From Petaurus breviceps papuanus (Eukaryota > Chordata > Mammalia > Diprotodontia > Petauridae): a stretch of DNA of 64,000 bases. Below the pieces are notes generated by a model. It was not told where the DNA came from. It was given only the letters and a program-made list of their open reading frames with translations, and did no database searches. A program made the position numbers and the translations under genes. Location: positions 38,207,504 through 38,271,503 of the forward strand of contig JAMXIF010000065.1 of NCBI GenBank assembly GCA_028583685.1, in the 5' to 3' direction. This document shows positions 1 to 50,818 of the stretch, in pieces (within the stretch, counting starts at the first letter, position 1; the number at the start of each line of letters is the position of its first letter).

Positions 1-1494
1 GGTTTCTCTCTCTCTTCATTAATCTGACTGGCAAATAAACCAAAGACTGTCATGGGTGCTTGAATCCCTGGGATCAAAAGCAGCTCTACTGACCTAAAGG
101 ATAAAGCAGTGGAATGTTTGTGGGGAGGGTGGGGAAGAGGGCATCAATCAGCCGGTAAGAATTTAAGGAAAACTCTGATTGCTGATTTTAAAAAATGCTG
201 CTGTCACTTCACCATGACTCTCTCAACCTGCTTAGAATTTTTCTTGGGAACATAGCCAGGCATTTCAGTAAATAAACCAATACACTGACCATGTCAGAAG
301 ATGAAAGCCTTATTTGCACCTGTGGTCTGGCCACTTCCATGCCGAGAAGTGCGAGCATTGTATGATGGTCAGACCTCCCTTATCTTTCTCATCATGGTGA
401 TCGTCACACACACACTTCTCTTGGCTCGGCCTCCTTTGCTCAGCATTGATTTAGGCAATCTTTCCTGAATTTCTTTAAATTCTTCACACTGATAATTTCT
501 TCTTATTTTTAAAAATTTATTTATTTACTTTTAGTTTACAATATTCAGTTCCACAATCTCTTAAGTTTCAAATTTTCTCCCTCTTCCCCCCCATAGTGGC
601 ATGTAATCAAATATATACTCATAATTTCTTGTGCCACATTCTGATTATGTCCACATATCCTAATTTGTTCCACTTTCCCCCAGTCAATTTTGTCTAGAGG
701 GGAACTTTCCTTCTCTATCTGACCTCCCTAGGGTGTAGTGGTGGTTAACTCAATGTGACACAATACCTGATACAGCCATAGCCTTTAATGCTTATAAACT
801 GCTCTGTATGATAGCATGCTATCTGTAGTGGAGAGAACTTGGGACTTGGGCTTGAATTCCAGCTCTGACATGTACCAATTGTGGGACCCTGGAACATTTT
901 TGAGCCTCAGTTTTCCTAATCTGCAAAATGGGTACAATGATATGTCTACTTCAGGGGTATTGTGAGGTGAGTGCTTTGTGCTTAAAACTCTATAGAAATG
1001 AGAGTAGTAGTTACTGTCTTATTTGATTCTTACAACAAACCAATAAGGGAGATGCTATAGTGTTCCAGTTTTCCATGTTACAGATCTGGAAAGGGAGACT
1101 TAGAGAAAGGATAAATGACTTTCCCTGAGTTGCAACATCTCAGAACTACCAAAGGTGGAATTTGAATCTGAGACTATTTACACCATATTATCTTGCTTCT
1201 CAGATAATGAAATCTTCCCTACTGAGAAGCTAGTTTGCCTTTAGTGAGAGGCAGTGCTAAGCGGTGGAAATGAGTTTGGGTTTGGATTTAGAGAACACAA
1301 ATTGGAACCCCAGTTCTGCTACTTAGAACTTAGCCTCTCTTACCTCTGGTTTCTTCATCTGAAGGGACTGGATCAGATGCCCTCTGCCATCTACTGTACC
1401 TCGAGGTTCATTTTCCTGTAACTATCCATGATCTCCAAGTTCCATGGCTATGAGAACTGAGGAGATGTCATTGTTTGGGTCTCGTTTCCTACAG
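1..1494 (+). other. PTPRJ intron upstream of the first visible exon (partial)
   Basis: No coding exon was recognised. About 520-720 resembles the antisense 3' end of a marsupial L1 (AGTTTACAATATTCAGTTCC type). MIR-like SINE fragments lie at about 820-1010 (+), 1020-1200 (-) and 1250-1400 (+), recognised by CTCAG-TTTCC and 'gtgggaccctgg' core pieces. The intron ends in TTTCCTACAG at 1485-1494. Confidence 0.7.
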
Positions 1495-39865
<38,371 letters not shown>

Positions 39866-39976
39866 TTCCAAAGGAAAACCTTCTTGCCCAGGACTTCCTA
39901 GGCCCGGCGCCCCCACAGTAAAGGGAAATGAATGCACTGTTGTGGATATGTTTTTATATGTACAGTGTCTTAATTT

Positions 39977-40036
39977 GTGTGTGCGTGTCTGTGTGCATGT
40001 ATGCGTGCGTGTGTGCGCGCGTGTGTGTGTATGTAT
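39977..40036. repeat. TG-rich tract in 3' UTR
   Basis: GTGTGCGTGT, GCGCGCGTGT and similar units over 60 bp, directly visible. Confidence 0.93.
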
Positions 40037-40261
40037 TCTGTTTGGTTATGACCAATTGAAGGCTTGAAGTTACACATGTAAGAAAATGCAAACAAGAAGT
40101 TGGACTTCAGGGACTGTGGCTGAGTAAACCAACTACATTCCGGATTAAGAATAGGATGAGTTGACTTTTTCCCTGGGGGTTGCAGACCAACGAGGAAAAG
40201 TGAGCTGCAAATCTTCCCCCCCCCTTCTTTCTAAAGGACACACATGTTTGTGTTCGTGTTC

Positions 40262-40301
40262 TGTCTCTCTTTCTCTGCTTTCTCTCCTTTCTCTCTCTCT
40301 G

Positions 40302-40352
<51 letters not shown>

Positions 40353-40395
40353 CTTTCTCTCTCTCACTCTCTCTCCTCTCCTTCTCTCTCTTTTT
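40262..40395. repeat. (CT)n microsatellite in 3' UTR
   Basis: CT units with CTGT and TTTCT interruptions. The longest pure run is about 40302-40347. Confidence 0.95.
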
Positions 40396-40744
40396 TTAAA
40401 TGAGCAAACTCTTTTATATGGTTCACATTCTGAAGCCAAGATTGTGTTGAGTTGACTATATTTTGAGGATCAGAAGTCTATTTTTACCTACTGTATCTTG
40501 GAATCTCACTGATGGATAAATGCATAATTTTGGTTGTTTATTGTGTCAAGAGGGAGATGTGGTATCTTCTCCATGTGGATTTTATATTTAAACATGTGCC
40601 TTTCCTAATTATGCTTCCGTAGGCGAAAATCAGTAGATATCTATATTTTTATATTGAATCTCATAATTGGAATATACATTATATTTAAAAATAGATTAGT
40701 AGAAAAGGCTTAGCCTTTTCAGTGCCATTCCTATGGTCTTTTTA

Positions 40745-41015
40745 AAAGCAACCTTTCCTCTCTTTCACTTCCCACTTCTTTCATTCCCTCTTTCATTTTT
40801 CTTTCCTCTTTCTTTCTTGTCTCTCCCCCTCTCTTTCTTCCCTCCCTCCCTGTCTTCTCTCTTCTCTTTCCTCCCTTTGTCTCTTTCCCTCCTCTCTTTC
40901 CTCCCTCCCTGTCTTCTCTCTTCTCTTTCCTCCCTCCTCTCTTTCCCCCTCCCCCATTGTTTTTTTCCTTCCCCTCCTTTCTTCCTCCCTCCCCTTTTCT
41001 TCCCTAGTTTCTTCC
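40745..41015. repeat. Pyrimidine-rich tract with a ~60-bp internal repeat, 3' UTR
   Basis: Almost all C and T on the + strand for about 270 bp. A segment CCCTCCCTGTCTTCTCTCTT followed by CTCTTTCCTCCC occurs from about 40844 and again from about 40903. Confidence 0.93.
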
Positions 41016-41468
41016 CAAAGACTTGGTCGCTCTTGTCTCCCAGCCCTCACTGGTGGGGTGGGGGCAGAGATGGGCTCTCTGCCCCCGTGGTGACCCAGCT
41101 CTGCTTATCCAGCCTGGCTTTTTTTGTTGTTTCTGTGTTTGGTAAGAAGGATTATTTCAAGGTGCAATATGTGACGTAGTGATTCACGATGCTCTATGTT
41201 TTTTAGTAGAGATTTACTCAGGTTGGTATTTTATGTCTTTTTTTTTTTTAAGAAAAAATGTGTGTGATTCTGTGAAAACTTCTGTGTAATGATCAGTGTC
41301 CAATCAGGCCCTTTTCCCTCCCCCAAGGCCACTGGCTCTTGTCTCTTTTGACAGTGACATGCATTGATATCTACTGTATATATATCAAACTCTTGTGAGT
41401 CAGAACTGAGGTGTAAAAAATTTGAATTTGTATCAAAGATGTAATTATTATTTTAAAAAATTCTTTTC

Positions 41469-41474
41469 AATATA
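41469..41474 (+). other. Candidate polyadenylation hexamer AATATA
   Basis: No AATAAA was found between the stop and about 41900. AATATA is a known weak variant, and a TG-rich stretch follows within about 70-140 bp. Position is compatible with the drop into repeat-rich intergenic DNA. Confidence 0.4.
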
Positions 41475-43189
41475 CTGCTGCTGTCATGACTTTGCTGTTT
41501 CAAATATCAATTTGGGGGAGGGCGCGTTTCTTGAAAATTCAAGAATTTAATGTGGGCTTATTTTTAATAGTATCTGGTTTGGAAGCTCCTTGGAGTGTCA
41601 AGATGGAAGGATCTGGCACTTGGTGGTGTTTCGTCTTATTTTTTGCTCTCATAGCTGACAGGGCAGCTTAGGTGGGGCAGACTGAGCACTTACCCTGGAG
41701 TCAGCAGGATCTGAGTTCAAATCAGACATTTACTAGTTGTATGATCCTGGGCAAGTCATGTGCAAAGTGGGGACAATTATAGTGACTACCTCTGAGGGTT
41801 GTGAGGGTAAAATGAGATATTTGTAAAGTACATTATAAACCTTGAAACACTACTTGAAACGCTCTTCTTATTAAAAGCAGTTGGGGTTCACGCTCTCCCG
41901 TAGGCATGCTGTCTCTAGGTTCTCCTGAAGAAATAACAGAGTTCCAGTAGCTGGGTGGCCATTTCCCCAGTGACTCAGGCTGCTGACTCAGGGTTCTTCT
42001 CAGAACCCCAGTGACCATTGATGTGTGGCACCTGCTTGTCTCCTGGCACTCTTGTGCCCTTCACCCTAGGTGCATCCTGGAGAAGTAACTAGATGGTGGC
42101 AGAAGTGTAGAGCTGAGGCTATAAAGTGGGGAACATCGGGAGATTCCAGCTCTGTGTCTCTCAAAGACGGCATGGTCTTCACGGGAGAAGGACAGACAAG
42201 AAGTTTTCTTTAAGGCACAGAAAAAGCTAAAGGGAAGCTGGTGTTCTAGAAGATGGGCTTTAATCTTCTCCTCACAGGAGGAATTCTGGGATGGCAGAGT
42301 GGGGTGAGATGTCGGCAGCCATCCAGTCTGGTCCAGCCTGGCCCAGTCAGAGTCCTCATGAGAGTGTGCCCAACAGCAGCTCAGCCAGCCTCTGCATGGT
42401 GATTTCCAATGAAAGATTTTGCTCTCAGGTGGCTGGGTCATTCAGTTTCTCCTGACATTCACTCCAGATCTGCCTTCTTGCTCCTAATTCTAATCTCAGT
42501 GCTAATGGAACAAGTTCAATCCCTTTTCCACATGGCAACTTTTCCAGCCCCTCTCCCCCAGCCTCTTCTTCTGGCCGAATATCTCAGCTCCTTCAGGCAG
42601 TCCTTGAATGGTAGGAAATTACTCTTTCTAAATCCTCTGCTTTATCTGGCAGCTATTAATACATTTAATATTGGGGCGGAGCCTCAGACTTGGGGCTATG
42701 ATGAGATGGAACAGGTTTTGGGATGGATGAGGTTGGTTGGTTCATATTCTGTCCACCCCGTCAGTCAACGTTGACCCTATCCTCCCTGGGGCAGGGGTGG
42801 AGGGTACTTTGTTGGAGGCTCTGAGTCAGAGGAGCCTCTTTGTGCCCAGAGTTTAGGAGGAATGTGGGCACTGGGAGGCAGCCTGGCAGCAATGGGCTTG
42901 GAGTCAGGAAGACCTCAGTCTGAGCCCTATCTCCAGCACTGAAGTAGTGTATGACCATGGGCTAGACTCTCGGAGGGTCAGTTTTTTCAACTGCAAGTTG
43001 GGAAAAATACCTGAAGCACTTATTTGCCACACAGGGTGGTTGTGGTGAAACTCAGCTGAGATATTGTTACACTTGGCAAAGCACTTGGCAAACTTTGGCA
43101 TATGAATGCCACTTGTCATAGTTATTGCTTTTTGAAGAATTCAAGGAGTAATAAGTATGAAAGACCATCTCTCTTCTGTCATGGGACCA

Positions 43190-43450
43190 GTGGGAATCGA
43201 GAAGAGGCCCACAGATTTGGAGAAAGGTAAGAGGTATCGAGTCAGAAAGACTCATACTCATGAGTTTAAACCTGGCCTCAGACACTTACTAACTGGGCAG
43301 GTCACTTATCCCTGTTTGCCTCAGTTTCCTCATCTGTAAAATGAGCTGGGGAGGAAATGGTAAACCAGTCCATTATCTTTGCCAAGAAAACCCAAATGGG
43401 GTCATGGAGAGTCAGACGTGATTGAAATGACTGAACAACAAGAACAAAAT
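43190..43450 (+). repeat. Marsupial CORE-SINE
   Basis: GGCCTCAGACACTTACTAAC, GTTTGCCTCAGTTTCCTCAT, AAACCAGTCCATTATCTTTG, GTCATGGAGAGTCAGACGTG and the GACTGAACAACAAGAAC end. Confidence 0.88.
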
Positions 43451-44552
43451 TAGGTGTTCAGTGCTTCAAGTAGAAATTCCATCCCCCAGGGTAGTCAAGT
43501 GTGACATTGTGGGAAAAACACTGGCTCTGGTGTCACAGGACCCGAGTTCAAATCCACTTACTGCCTGTGTGATTTTAGGCAAGCCACTTCATCTCTGCTA
43601 GATTCAGTGGCCTTATCTGAGGTTTTAGAATAGCACATACCTCGCAGGCTTGTGGTACTCAAATGGGACCGGATCCATGGAAAGTGCTTTGCAAATACTG
43701 ATGCAGTGTATATATGCTGTTATCATTATCAGTATGGCAGTGTCAGGCCAGGTGACTGCTAAGGCCCCTTCTAGCTCTCCATCTATGATCCTATGACCAT
43801 GGGTCCCTTGTTTCACTATTTGGGGCTTTACTAGGATAGGCATTCAGATGGTCAGCTCACCCGTTGTACCCTGGCCATATTCTGCCAATTGCTATCTCTG
43901 GATCTGGGCGTTCTCTCTGGAAGGAAAAACAGAGGAAAGGACTTGCCCCTTCAGTCCTTTCAGGAGATTCCCCCCCTTAAATAAGCACATTGTTTAAAGG
44001 ACCCCTCCCTTCCTCCTGGTATGGACTTGGGAGACAGGGGCAGCAGGCTCTGACGTCATTTCTGACCCTCAAGGGGAGGAAGACGGCCAGTGGAGAGGCC
44101 CAGCGTGACTCTGTGAGGTCACAAGTGGGTCAGGGAGATTCTGATCTGCATCTTCTAGTGGCTGGGGGAATATAGGATGCCTATTTATAGTAATACATAC
44201 AGTAAAAAGAGGAGAGGACCCCAATCGTGAAGACAAAAGGCATGTGGAAAGCGGCTGGAGCCTGAGACAGCAGTGGGGGGGTCAGGGTACGATGGAGCCT
44301 TCATTTCTTTTCAGGAACAATGAGACAGAGTCCAACGAATTCTTATTTATACCTGTAGTGCAGTTATTTTGTTTCTCCCTTGCAAAATATAGTCAGAAAA
44401 ACTGCCTCCTTTATTTTTTCAAAGAAGTTTTATTGATTTCATTGGCTTTTTATACCAGTCATTCCTACAAATATCCCCTCTCACCCTGGAAACCTCTAGT
44501 GTAATGTAGAAAAAAGGTAAGGTGAAAAACTCCCGTGGTTGGGACCAGACCT

Positions 44553-44553
<1 letters not shown>

Positions 44554-44586
<33 letters not shown>
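44554..44586. repeat. (CA)n microsatellite
   Basis: Perfect CA units, directly visible. Confidence 0.96.
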
Positions 44587-44588
<2 letters not shown>

Positions 44589-45490
44589 TAAGGATCCCTC
44601 CCTTTCATGTAATACAGACTTGGGAGATGGGCAGCGGACTATGTCGTCTTTCCTTACAGTTGGAGGAAGAAGGTGGATGTGGAGGAGAGGCTTCCATATC
44701 TGTGGCTATCTATCCATCCATCTGTCTGTATAGATATATACATGCCTGAGTATATATTTATATGTTTCCATTATATGTACGTATGTATATTCTCTCCTCT
44801 CTCCTCCTCCTTCCTCTCTCCCTCCCCACCTTCCCTCAACTCTCTCTTTCCAGCTCTAGAAACATGATACTGTGAATACTCTGAGGGTAAATCAGAATGA
44901 TGAAGGACCATAGTCCAATAAATTGAATCAGCTGGGGATGTTTAGCATTTTGAACCTCAGTTTCCCCAACTGTAAAATGAGGATTATCCTAGATGATGTC
45001 CCTTTCAGCTCTGTAATCCAATGGCCTCTAAAGATCTGTAGCACCTCACTTCAAATGTTCATTCTGCTTCTTACTGCATGTGTGACTTGGGAAAAGTCAG
45101 TTCCCTTTTTTGGACTTGAGTCCCCCACCTGTAAAGTGAGGGAGGTGGACTGGTTGGCCCTAGGGTGTGAGAAGATGTCTAAAGTCTGTTATCTAAAGGG
45201 GTTGCAGGCAGGGTCTGGAAGCTTTGTGTCTCCCTGTTTTCTTTGGGGTCATACTTGAACCAATGCTCCCCCTGTGCAAGTGAAGCTAACAGGCAAAGTG
45301 TCTTTGGGGATGGACAGCACTGAGCTATCTCTTAAAACACTTGCTTGTGCATTCTTTTCTGTCCATTGGGCCTTGTTTCCTGGTGTTAATTTGCTGCCAA
45401 AAATCTAGTTGGTTTTCATGACTCAGTGTTTCTCAAACTCTAGACTCCAAACCACTTGAGAACCATTAGAAATGAAGGTGTTGATAGGGA

Positions 45491-45710
45491 CACTTGTTCA
45501 GTCATTTTCAGTCATGTCTGACTCTTTGGGACCCCATTTGGGGTTTCTTGACAAAGATACTGGAGTGGTTTGCCATTTCCTTCTCCAGCTCCTGTTATAG
45601 ATGAGGAAACTGAGGCAAACAGGGATAAGTGACTTTCCCAGAGTCACAGAGCTTGTGTCTGAGGATAGATTTGGACTCATTAACATGACACTGCACCACC
45701 TAGCTGCCCC
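45491..45710 (-). repeat. Marsupial CORE-SINE, antisense
   Basis: GTTCAGTCATTTTCAGTCAT, CAAAGATACTGGAGTGGTTT, GATGAGGAAACTGAGGCAAA and CACCACCTAGCTGCCCC. Confidence 0.9.
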
Positions 45711-46120
45711 TCTAAAAGACACTATAATTGCCAATAATGTTCATTATATACATACAAAACATCACAGTTCCTTTTCTAGATGTTTGAGACATAAATGACT
45801 TGGCAAATGATTCTAAAAGACTTACAGATACCAAATATACAGTGTCAGCTTCTATGAACTTGTTTTTTTTTCTTTTAATGCCCACTGCTCTCCTTGTCTT
45901 CCCCAAATCTAGCCCTAGCCCCTCTGACTATAGGCCATTTGCCTGGCTAAAGCTGTCACACTCGTGACATCAGCATCGCAATTTGGCAGTGTGGTGTAAT
46001 GGCTAGAACCTGTACGTCCAAGCAGGCAGACCTGAGTTTGAAACCTGCTTGTGTCATTACCAGCTGTGTGAGTAAACACAAGTCCTTTCAACTCTTTGGG
46101 CATTAGGTTCCTATCTGGCA

Positions 46121-46163
46121 AATGGCCGGGGGGGGGGCCGTGGTGGGGGGGGGGGGGGGGGGG
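46121..46163 (+). repeat. Long G tract
   Basis: GGCCGGGGGGGGGGCC, GTGGT, then an uninterrupted G run of about 20. The exact length is likely uncertain in any assembly. Confidence 0.9.
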
Positions 46164-46976
46164 ATAGCAATACTTACCCTGCCTACCTCTTGGGTGTAGA
46201 CCTTCCTTAAAGTGTGCATAGTGATGAGGGTTAGAGAGCTGGCCTGGGAAGACCCTGGTTCAAGTCTTACCTAGGACTGTATGCCTCTGGGTTAGTCACA
46301 TAATTTGTTAGTGTCCTTGGCAATTCTTTGAGACCATAAGTTGCAGATCCACTGGGGCTCTGAGGAGTTCCTCATTGAGGGTTCTCTATAGCAGTGAACT
46401 CACAGGTATAAACAAAAGCACAAATAGGAATCCAGTTGCCTTGTTTTCCCCATGTCAGTTCCAGGGGCTTATGGGAGTAGAGAAGAGGCCCCTAGGGAGG
46501 GTGATTGCCTTCAAATGGACATTGTGTATTGTGTGCATCTTGGAGGCGAGTTGGTATTATGACAATAACAACTGAAATTTATCTAACTTTAAAGTTTGTA
46601 AAGCAATCACCTAGTCTGGGTGTCTCAACTACTCTGTGAAGCTGGAGCTATGAGTGGAATTATCATCATTTGGCAGATGTGGAAACTGAGGCTCAAGGGA
46701 GTGAGGATGGCTTGCTCAGAGTCCCTCAGCAAGTATCTGTCACAGGCAGATTTTGAACCCAGGTCCGACCAAATCCTTCTGGCCTGGGTGACGGGTGACC
46801 TGATGCCGTCAGTTACTAATCTGTGCTCTTGTGCACATAGTCTGATCTCTGTAAGCCCATTTTCTGATTTGTGAAGTGAGGATAATCAGTCGATGTCCCT
46901 CCGCCCTCTAAGTGTGGGGCTGAGAATCAGGTAGGATGATGCCGGTAAAAGAGTCTTCCATCAGCGTGCTGCGCTA

Positions 46977-46992
46977 CCACAAGGTGGCGCTA
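46977..46992 (+). promoter_or_regulatory. Candidate CTCF site
   Basis: CCACAAGGTGGCGCTA fits the extended CTCF consensus CCACCAGGGGGCGCTA at 14 of 16 positions, including the GCGCTA end. It sits in a roughly 250-bp non-repeat patch (about 46930-47190) with clearly more CpG than its surroundings. Binding itself is inferred. Confidence 0.6.
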
Positions 46993-47159
46993 TTCTGTGA
47001 GTCCTACGATGCCCCGGCACAACTCTCAGCTCCGTTCTCCCTGTGGAGTGAGTTCGCTGTAGGTCCCACTTTCTGAGCACTGAAGGGGCAGGACTAGACG
47101 GTCTCTGAGGCGCTAGCTGTGACCCTTGGATCTTCAGCCACACGGAGTGGAGTCGGAGA

Positions 47160-47430
47160 AACGGGCCTGAGCGGGTCCCAGCATTTATACGGCGCCTTAA
47201 CGTTTCCAAAGCACTTTCCGCATTTTATCTCGTTCTATCCCTGCCATCTTGTGAGGTGGGTGCTGCTACTACCCCCAGACTACAGATGGGGAAACTGAGG
47301 CAGGGCGTGGTGAAACGGCTTGCTCAGGGCCACACAGCTGTGAGGTGTCCGAGTCACATTTGAACTTGGGTCTTGGGGACTCCAGACCCAGTGCCCTATC
47401 CATGGTGCTACCAACTGCTTCCATAGGATA
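47160..47430 (-). repeat. MIR-like SINE, antisense
   Basis: AAGCACTTTCCGCATTTTAT, ACAGATGGGGAAACTGAGGC and GGCCACACAGCTGTGAGG in antisense order. Confidence 0.8.
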
Positions 47431-48924
47431 GCTTGCCTACTCACACCCACATTCAGATGGATGTCTGAAGAAAGGTAAGGACGGGAGGTGAATGTTTGCA
47501 CCAACTGATCCCCGGGCTCTGAGGATGGTTTGGCCTCAGACCTGCCCTGCCTGGACCTCGGGCTCTTTTAGAGTGCTGTTCCCTTCCTCCCCCCACAAGC
47601 TCATTAAGGCCAGGTGAGATCATTCTCTTAAGTGTTCTTCCCACCTCTCACCCTTGACAAGGTTGTTCTTTTAATTTCTTAAGCCATGATTGTCCTATAC
47701 TCCATGTTGGCCCCTAAAGCTCCTTATTTCTCTTTAAATGAAGAATGTTAGCTTTTTTGGCTCCAATGCATTGACTTCAAATGGTTCACCCCCCCCAATT
47801 ATTTTAATTCATGCTAGAACACAGAATGTCAAAACTGAAAGAGACCTTAGTAAGTAAAAATATTTAATTTTTAAATTTTAATAAAATATTTATTTTCCCC
47901 CCATTTATTCATCAGACCTTCAGGTCACATATTGAGCTTACTATGAATTTACCTACTATGTGCTAAGTATTAGGGGTACCAAGAAAGGCAAAAGCCCTCA
48001 CTGCAACCCCAAACTCCAAACCAAAAAAACTCACCAGATCCTGGTCTCTAGCTGCTCCGAGGGCCTTTAAAACATGGAACAGAGAGTGTCAGAGCTGGAA
48101 GTCAGTCAATAAGCATTTCTTAAGGACTTAATAGATGCCAATCCTACTAAGCACTGAGGAAACAAAGAAAGGCAAAAAAAAAAAAACCAAACTAAAATTT
48201 GATGAGTTCATGTTTGAATGATTCTAAAGAGCTCCAACTTCAGACACTAGCTGTGTGACCCTGAGCAAGTCACTTAATCCTGCTTGCCTCAGTTTCCTCA
48301 TCTGTTAAATGAGCAAGACAAGGAATGGCGAACCACTCTAGTATCTCTGCCAAGACAACCCCAAATGGGGTCACACAGAGTTGGACGTGATTAAACAATA
48401 ACCAATAGCTCTAATCCTACTGCATACATTTCCAATATAATTTCCTTTAAAATTATTATGGTACTTTGAACAGGATGGAAAATTACTTCATTCAAAAAAG
48501 TCATAAAAGCCATAAGAACTCAAACCTTCAAGCATTTGTAGTAATAAATTCTGATCACATTAAGAGGTAAAAATGAAAGATTTCCTAAGAGAAATAGTCA
48601 AGTAGGAAAAAAGGGTACCTTAAAGTCCATCTAATTTAAACACCTTTGTTTGCCTGTGATATAGATAGGGTTCAGGGAGGGGAAGTGAGTGATTTGTCTC
48701 CAATGGTACGAAGGAATAGTTCTATGTCAGAGCATTGCTGATTCCCAGGCTAGAGTTTGAAAACATTCTCCCTCCAAAGCTTTCTTTGCCTTTAATATTT
48801 TCTTTATGTGACTGTGTAGGTGGAATTGTAAATTGTAGCTATCTGACACTTAAATGGATACTGTTTCAATGAAATAAATAACTTTGGAAATAAAGATAAA
48901 GTGAAGGTCTGGGAGTCAGGAGAG

Positions 48925-49003
48925 ATGCTGCTGGTGTTGATGCTGCTGGTGCTGCTGCTGCTTCTGCTGCTGGTGCTGGTGCTGCTGCTGTTCCTGCTCT
49001 TTA
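48925..49003 (+). repeat. Imperfect (GCT)n trinucleotide repeat
   Basis: About 26 GCT/GGT/TCT triplets in register, directly visible, in intergenic DNA. Confidence 0.95.
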
Positions 49004-50818
49004 TATAGCACTGACTATGAGCCAGACACTGAGCTAAATGCCTTAGAATTATTGGCTTATTTCATCCTCACAATGACCCTATGTGCGACTGAGGTAAACC
49101 GAGGCAAACGGGACTTACGTGACTTGCTCAGGATCACATAGCTACCATTTCAACCACAAACTAGCCATGAGACCTTGTGCTGATTGCCAAATCTTTCTAG
49201 GTATCAGTTTCCTCCTCTGTAAAATGGAGATAATAAGAATAGACTGGGCAGTTGTGAGCCTTGGATGGGATGATAGAGGTGACAACCCCTTTTAGCATAA
49301 AACAAGGTATGGGTGTGAGATGGTGGGTGGGAATCTCAAAGGGCTTGTGGCCTCTACTATTCCTGACTGAACTTCCTCTGTTGATCCTCATTCATGTTTC
49401 TGCTTTATACAAATGAATAAAGCTTCAAAGCTCTCCTCTACCTATATCCCGCTTTCCAACACACTGGCATCCTCTTTAAAAGGAGAAATCAGAGCATTAG
49501 GAACTCAGAGATTCAGACATTTATTACATTATTATACAAAGTGTGGTTTGCTGCTCCCTGGTGGCAAAAGTAAAAAAACACTAAAGACTTATTGGACAAA
49601 CTTCCTGCCATCCTTCCAACCTCTGTGCTGTCTTTGACTTTCCCCTCTTCCTTACTGACCAAGCAGCTCTCCCATCTGGCCCTTCTCTCCACTGTCATGG
49701 CCGCCCCAGCAGTGCAGGTCATGGCTCCTTCACCCCTGGGCTATGGCAGTGAGGTCTCATGTTTGGTCTTCTTGCCCCAGACCTCTCCCTACTCCAATGC
49801 ATTCTCTGCTCAGCAGCTGTCAAAGTGATCTAGGCTGCACCTCCAGGCAGTTCACTCCCTTACTAAACCCCAGTATTCCTTTAATCTGTGATCAAATATT
49901 GTTTCATCTTTACTTCATAACTTTTACATTTCTATTCCTGTGTAAGTATTGTAGCACACATAATTATTAATGAGTATAGTAATACAGGCATGGGAGACCA
50001 AATAGGCTGACCCCTCTTGTTTTACACATCAGTGAAATTGTAGGATGTCAGAACTACAGGGGACCTTAGAGGTCAGAAGGCTGGGATTCTGGGGTCATAG
50101 GTCTAGAGCTGGGAGGGACTTTAGAGGTCAGCTTGTCCAACCCTCTCATCTTCTAGCTGAGAAAACTGGAGGCCCAGAGAAGGGAAGGGAATGTATAGAT
50201 CAGGAGCAGAGTGAAACAAGGTGCTAAGAGGGGAAATGAATACAGAGATGAACTATTTAGTTCAATTTTACAGATGAGGAAACTGAGAGGTGGAGGGAAT
50301 GAATAGATCTGATGTATAGTCAAATTTCTAAGTTTTATAACATACATCATTATTAATTAGTATAGTAATACAGGTAAAGGGAGTCAGTGTAGGACAAATA
50401 GAGAACCAGTCTCAAAGCCAGGAAGACCAGGATTCCCACCTTTGCCATTGTCGTGTGACCCTGGGTAAGTTACAGCCTCTCTGTGCTCTAGGCAAAAAGT
50501 TACAGAGAAGGTGCTGATCAGCTTTGGTAGAAGGAGTTTTCTCACCTGAGAGTTCCCAAAAATCCCTAACTTATAAATTGGTAAATCTATATGTATTGAG
50601 ATGTGCTAATTTTTTTTAGTTGCTTGGGGTATAAAATCCAAAAGTTTGCTCGAATCTGCCAATTAACGCATTGTGGGAGAAATGACTAATTTTCTTTCTT
50701 GAACTTTCCCATTATGCAAGTAAGGGAAAGATGGAAGTTCCCAAATACCTTAAGTAGAATTCATGTTCTTTGCATTCTAAGAAATCCTTGAAATTTCTTT
50801 TTGTGTACTGACTGTGAT

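Larger units (their letters stand above)
39866..41490 (+). other. PTPRJ: PTPRJ 3' UTR (approximate end)
   Basis: Begins after the stop codon. It has few interspersed repeats but much simple sequence: TG-rich 39977-40036, CT-rich 40262-40395, pyrimidine-rich 40745-41015. The end is inferred from a variant polyadenylation hexamer at 41469 and from the first clear SINE at 41661. A longer or shorter UTR is possible. Confidence 0.7.
41491..46900. other. Intergenic sequence, repeat rich
   Basis: SINE/MIR copies at about 41661-41850, 42880-43110, 43190-43450, 43495-43800, 44930-45200, 45491-45710, 45980-46120, 46215-46420 and 46560-46790. A CA tract (44554-44586) and a G tract (46121-46163) are present. 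41880-42870 and 43850-44500 show no clear repeat or gene. Confidence 0.6.

Noticed and set aside
40107-40439. Antisense open frame rich in Glu-Arg repeats
   Set aside because: It is the CT microsatellite of the 3' UTR read on the other strand.
40733-41179. 148-codon open frame, Pro/Leu/Ser rich
   Set aside because: A pyrimidine-only tract gives long frames by lacking stop codons. It lies in the 3' UTR.
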